From Orthonyx spaldingii (lineage: Eukaryota > Chordata > Aves > Passeriformes > Orthonychidae): a DNA stretch of 64,000 bases. This document shows, one piece after another, positions 62,240 to 64,000 of the stretch. Made by a program: the position numbers and the translations under genes. The stretch spans positions 1 to 64,000 of the forward strand of contig VZTJ01003252.1 in the NCBI GenBank assembly GCA_013397795.1, in the 5' to 3' direction. The notes beneath the pieces were generated by a model. That model was given only the letters and a program-made list of their open reading frames with translations. It was not told the DNA's origin and searched no databases. The stretch's first letter is position 1. Each line of letters starts with the position of its first letter.

Positions 62240-62310
62240 AATGGCAAAGGTGCTATCATGCTAAGCAGACCAAACTGATTGTGAAATGCACTCTCACACA
62301 GAGAGGAACA

Positions 62311-62387
62311 TTGAACTATGAACTATGGTTCACAATTTGAACTATGAGCTATGATTCAAAGCTATGAACTATGATTCAAAATTTGAG
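62311..62387. repeat. Degenerate minisatellite of actatg-containing units
   Basis: Six ctatg cores occur within 60 bases (62316 to 62373), arranged as alternating 7- and 13-19-base steps, with the phrase atgattcaaa repeated. It is a small compound tandem repeat. Confidence 0.85.
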
Positions 62388-63511
62388 TAGATGCAGATAG
62401 CATAAGTTGGGGTTCACTGTATAAAAATATCATCTCAGATATTTAAAGGTACTTGGGTCTTTTACTTAAATATTATTTAATGGGGATTTAACACCTAAAT
62501 ACCCCTGAAGATTTGAACCATTATTAATATTTCCTTAACCACTCACAATATCTTCAGCCTGTTTAGAGAAATAGTATTACAGAAAGTCCCTGTTCAGGTT
62601 CCTATGCAAGGTCTAATGCCACCGTAAAACTTCAGAGTTTTTTAAAGTATCTAAAAGCTTCAGATGTTGACAGCAAAATTACATTTTATGTGACTCACAG
62701 ACCAATACATCACTTTCTTTTTTCAGTGCTGTTATTTCCTGAATAACCCTTCTAAAGGAAAATTACTTTGGGAAAAATGAGATATGAGGCCAGTGGAGAG
62801 GTCATATTGTAAATAAGAAGGATATGCCTTTTCTTTTAAGAGAAGTCTGTTATATTTTTAATAGTACTCAAGTATACAAGTTCATCATAAGCCATTTATC
62901 TTCACATATGTATTACTGAGAACTCCTTTTCTTCCTCAATTTATGCTAAATTCTGGGGAGTGAAGTTGTCTTTGAAGCACCTGGAAGTTTTTTTGTGACT
63001 TCTAAGCTCCAAACCACTCAGAAATGAAGTAGCAACTCATTACAAACACTTGTCGCTCTTCTGTCTTATCTGAAGTTTCTGTTCTCTTGTGTGACTTTAA
63101 CAGCATTAAATCAACACCATCTACTCAAGAGTTGCCAGTGTAGTACTTTTTTGCCAGATGATCTCTCTTTTAATCTGATTCTGTGGAAAGCAGCAGGGTA
63201 TTCCAGCTCTACAATTTATCCTCAATAAAAGCAATCAAAGCTGTTATTTTCTTATTCTGTAACAGAGGTCTGCTTTATCTCATATTGTGGCATTTTCCTT
63301 CCCTGACTGGCAGGAGCAGCTGAGACCAAAAGAGGTGAAAATTGCAGAGAATGGTCACTTCTGGTGACACTCTCTGAATGTGCTGACTGCACCATCAGAG
63401 AAACAAAATACTTCTCTATGATAACAAATTTGGCCATCTAGCACCTGACATTTGGCAAACCCCTGAACACTTTGGTAGTGGATGGGATATGTTTCTTTTA
63501 CTTAAAATCAG
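62388..63511. other. AT-rich unique DNA, nothing recognised
   Basis: I see no gene or known repeat. This stretch would be an upstream intron or 5' flank if the candidate exon at 63512 is real. Confidence 0.5.
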
Positions 63512-63620
63512 CTAAAGGAAAGTCCTCTAAGCCATAGATTCACTTTAGCAAGCTGAATTTTGGTTGTGATGGCAGCAGAGACTGTGCACAAGCCAGGGTT
63601 TGTAGACATCAAGAGTAAAG
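63512..63620 (+). CDS. Candidate start-codon exon, unknown protein
   Basis: An ATG at 63569 lies in good context (G at -3, G at +4) and follows an in-frame stop at 63554. It opens a 17-codon frame (MAAETVHKPGFVDIKSK plus one base) that runs into a perfect donor, AAAG followed by GTAAGT at 63621. Upstream, a T-rich tract ending aaatcag at 63511 could serve as an acceptor, which would make a 109-base exon with 57 bases of 5' untranslated sequence. Alternatively the exon may start at a promoter not visible here. I do not recognise the peptide, and the rest of the gene would lie beyond the right edge. The combination is suggestive but short enough to arise by chance. Confidence 0.25.
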
Positions 63621-64000
63621 GTAAGTAGAGCTGTAGTAAATTAAAATCCTTCTTTCTGCAACTGACTGTCCTCCCTCTCTGTTATGGTTACTGCCCTCGA
63701 GAGTAGAGGCAGTAGGACAGAGCTTAGATTTGCACCTCACTGCTCTGGTTCATATCTCAGTGTGTTAGATTAAGCCACTGATGAGGGGCTATAGAAACCC
63801 CCTAAAACCACACTAGCAGACTAGAGCTGGGATTCTGTCATGCTGATGCAGGAATAACAGAATTATAGAGGAAAGGGAGAGCAGACAACTCAGCACTGAG
63901 GTCTTAGTCAACTATGACTAGATATGACATATTCCAGAGACTGCCTGTTCTGGGCATCACAAGTGGAAAGAGTTAGACTGCTGGCTGGGATTTACGACTA
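63621..64000. other. Unique DNA to the window edge
   Basis: Nothing was recognised. It would be the first part of an intron if the preceding candidate exon is genuine. Confidence 0.45.

Noticed and set aside
1..64000. CRISPR arrays, phage or bacterial defence systems, operons
   Set aside because: Nothing of prokaryotic gene density or repeat-spacer structure is present; the DNA is clearly avian.

Overview
This window is vertebrate nuclear DNA, almost certainly from a passerine (songbird-type) bird. It is AT-rich, has few CpGs, and carries no dense coding sequence. It holds several CR1 retrotransposon copies of avian type. One of these contains a tRNA-Ile-derived SINE with a CR1-like tail, which is the design of the passerine TguSINE1 family. 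There is also a solo avian ERVL-type LTR of about 1.1 kb. No complete protein-coding gene, rRNA, functional tRNA, CRISPR array or bacterial feature was found. The window reads as an intron or a gene-poor intergenic stretch.

Layout. Bases 782-2960 hold a long CR1 on the minus strand that keeps remnants of ORF1, the endonuclease, the linker and the 3' end, but lacks the reverse-transcriptase (RT) core. From about 3 to 23.5 kb the DNA is mostly unique and AT-rich. Within it are a GT-rich tract (8.13-8.26 kb), a small CpG cluster (8.72-8.89 kb), a possible MIR-like relic (12.3 kb), an 18-bp palindrome (16.5 kb), a 66-bp hairpin-forming inverted repeat (18.03 kb) and a duplicated poly-A block flanking the only N (21.8 kb). 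A CR1 fragment with neither end lies at 23.55-24.16 kb on the minus strand. A relic of an old CR1/L3-like 3' end is at 29.25 kb. A 5'-truncated CR1 occupies 31.88-33.21 kb on the plus strand, a MIR-like relic 33.93-34.06 kb, and a short CR1 3' end 36.43-36.60 kb on the minus strand. A CR1 on the plus strand at 42.3-43.46 kb is split by the SINE and followed by a displaced CR1 piece. The solo LTR is at 44.36-45.47 kb, and another minus-strand CR1 at 54.77-55.60 kb. A GC-rich block of possible retroelement origin is at 61.88-62.17 kb, followed by short tandem repeats.

Genes. The only recognisable protein domains are decayed CR1 proteins. None is intact, so no retrotransposon here is likely to be autonomous. 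Two weak candidates for host exons are listed: 63512-63620 on the plus strand, with a start codon in good context and a consensus splice donor, and 38188-38333 on the minus strand. Neither encodes a protein I recognise.

No exciting new molecular system is evident. The most interesting points are the CR1 lacking only its RT core, the SINE-in-CR1 nesting, the perfect-ended hairpin at 18 kb, the CpG cluster, and the candidate start exon near the right edge. All repeat family assignments come from memory of family sequences, not from a search.
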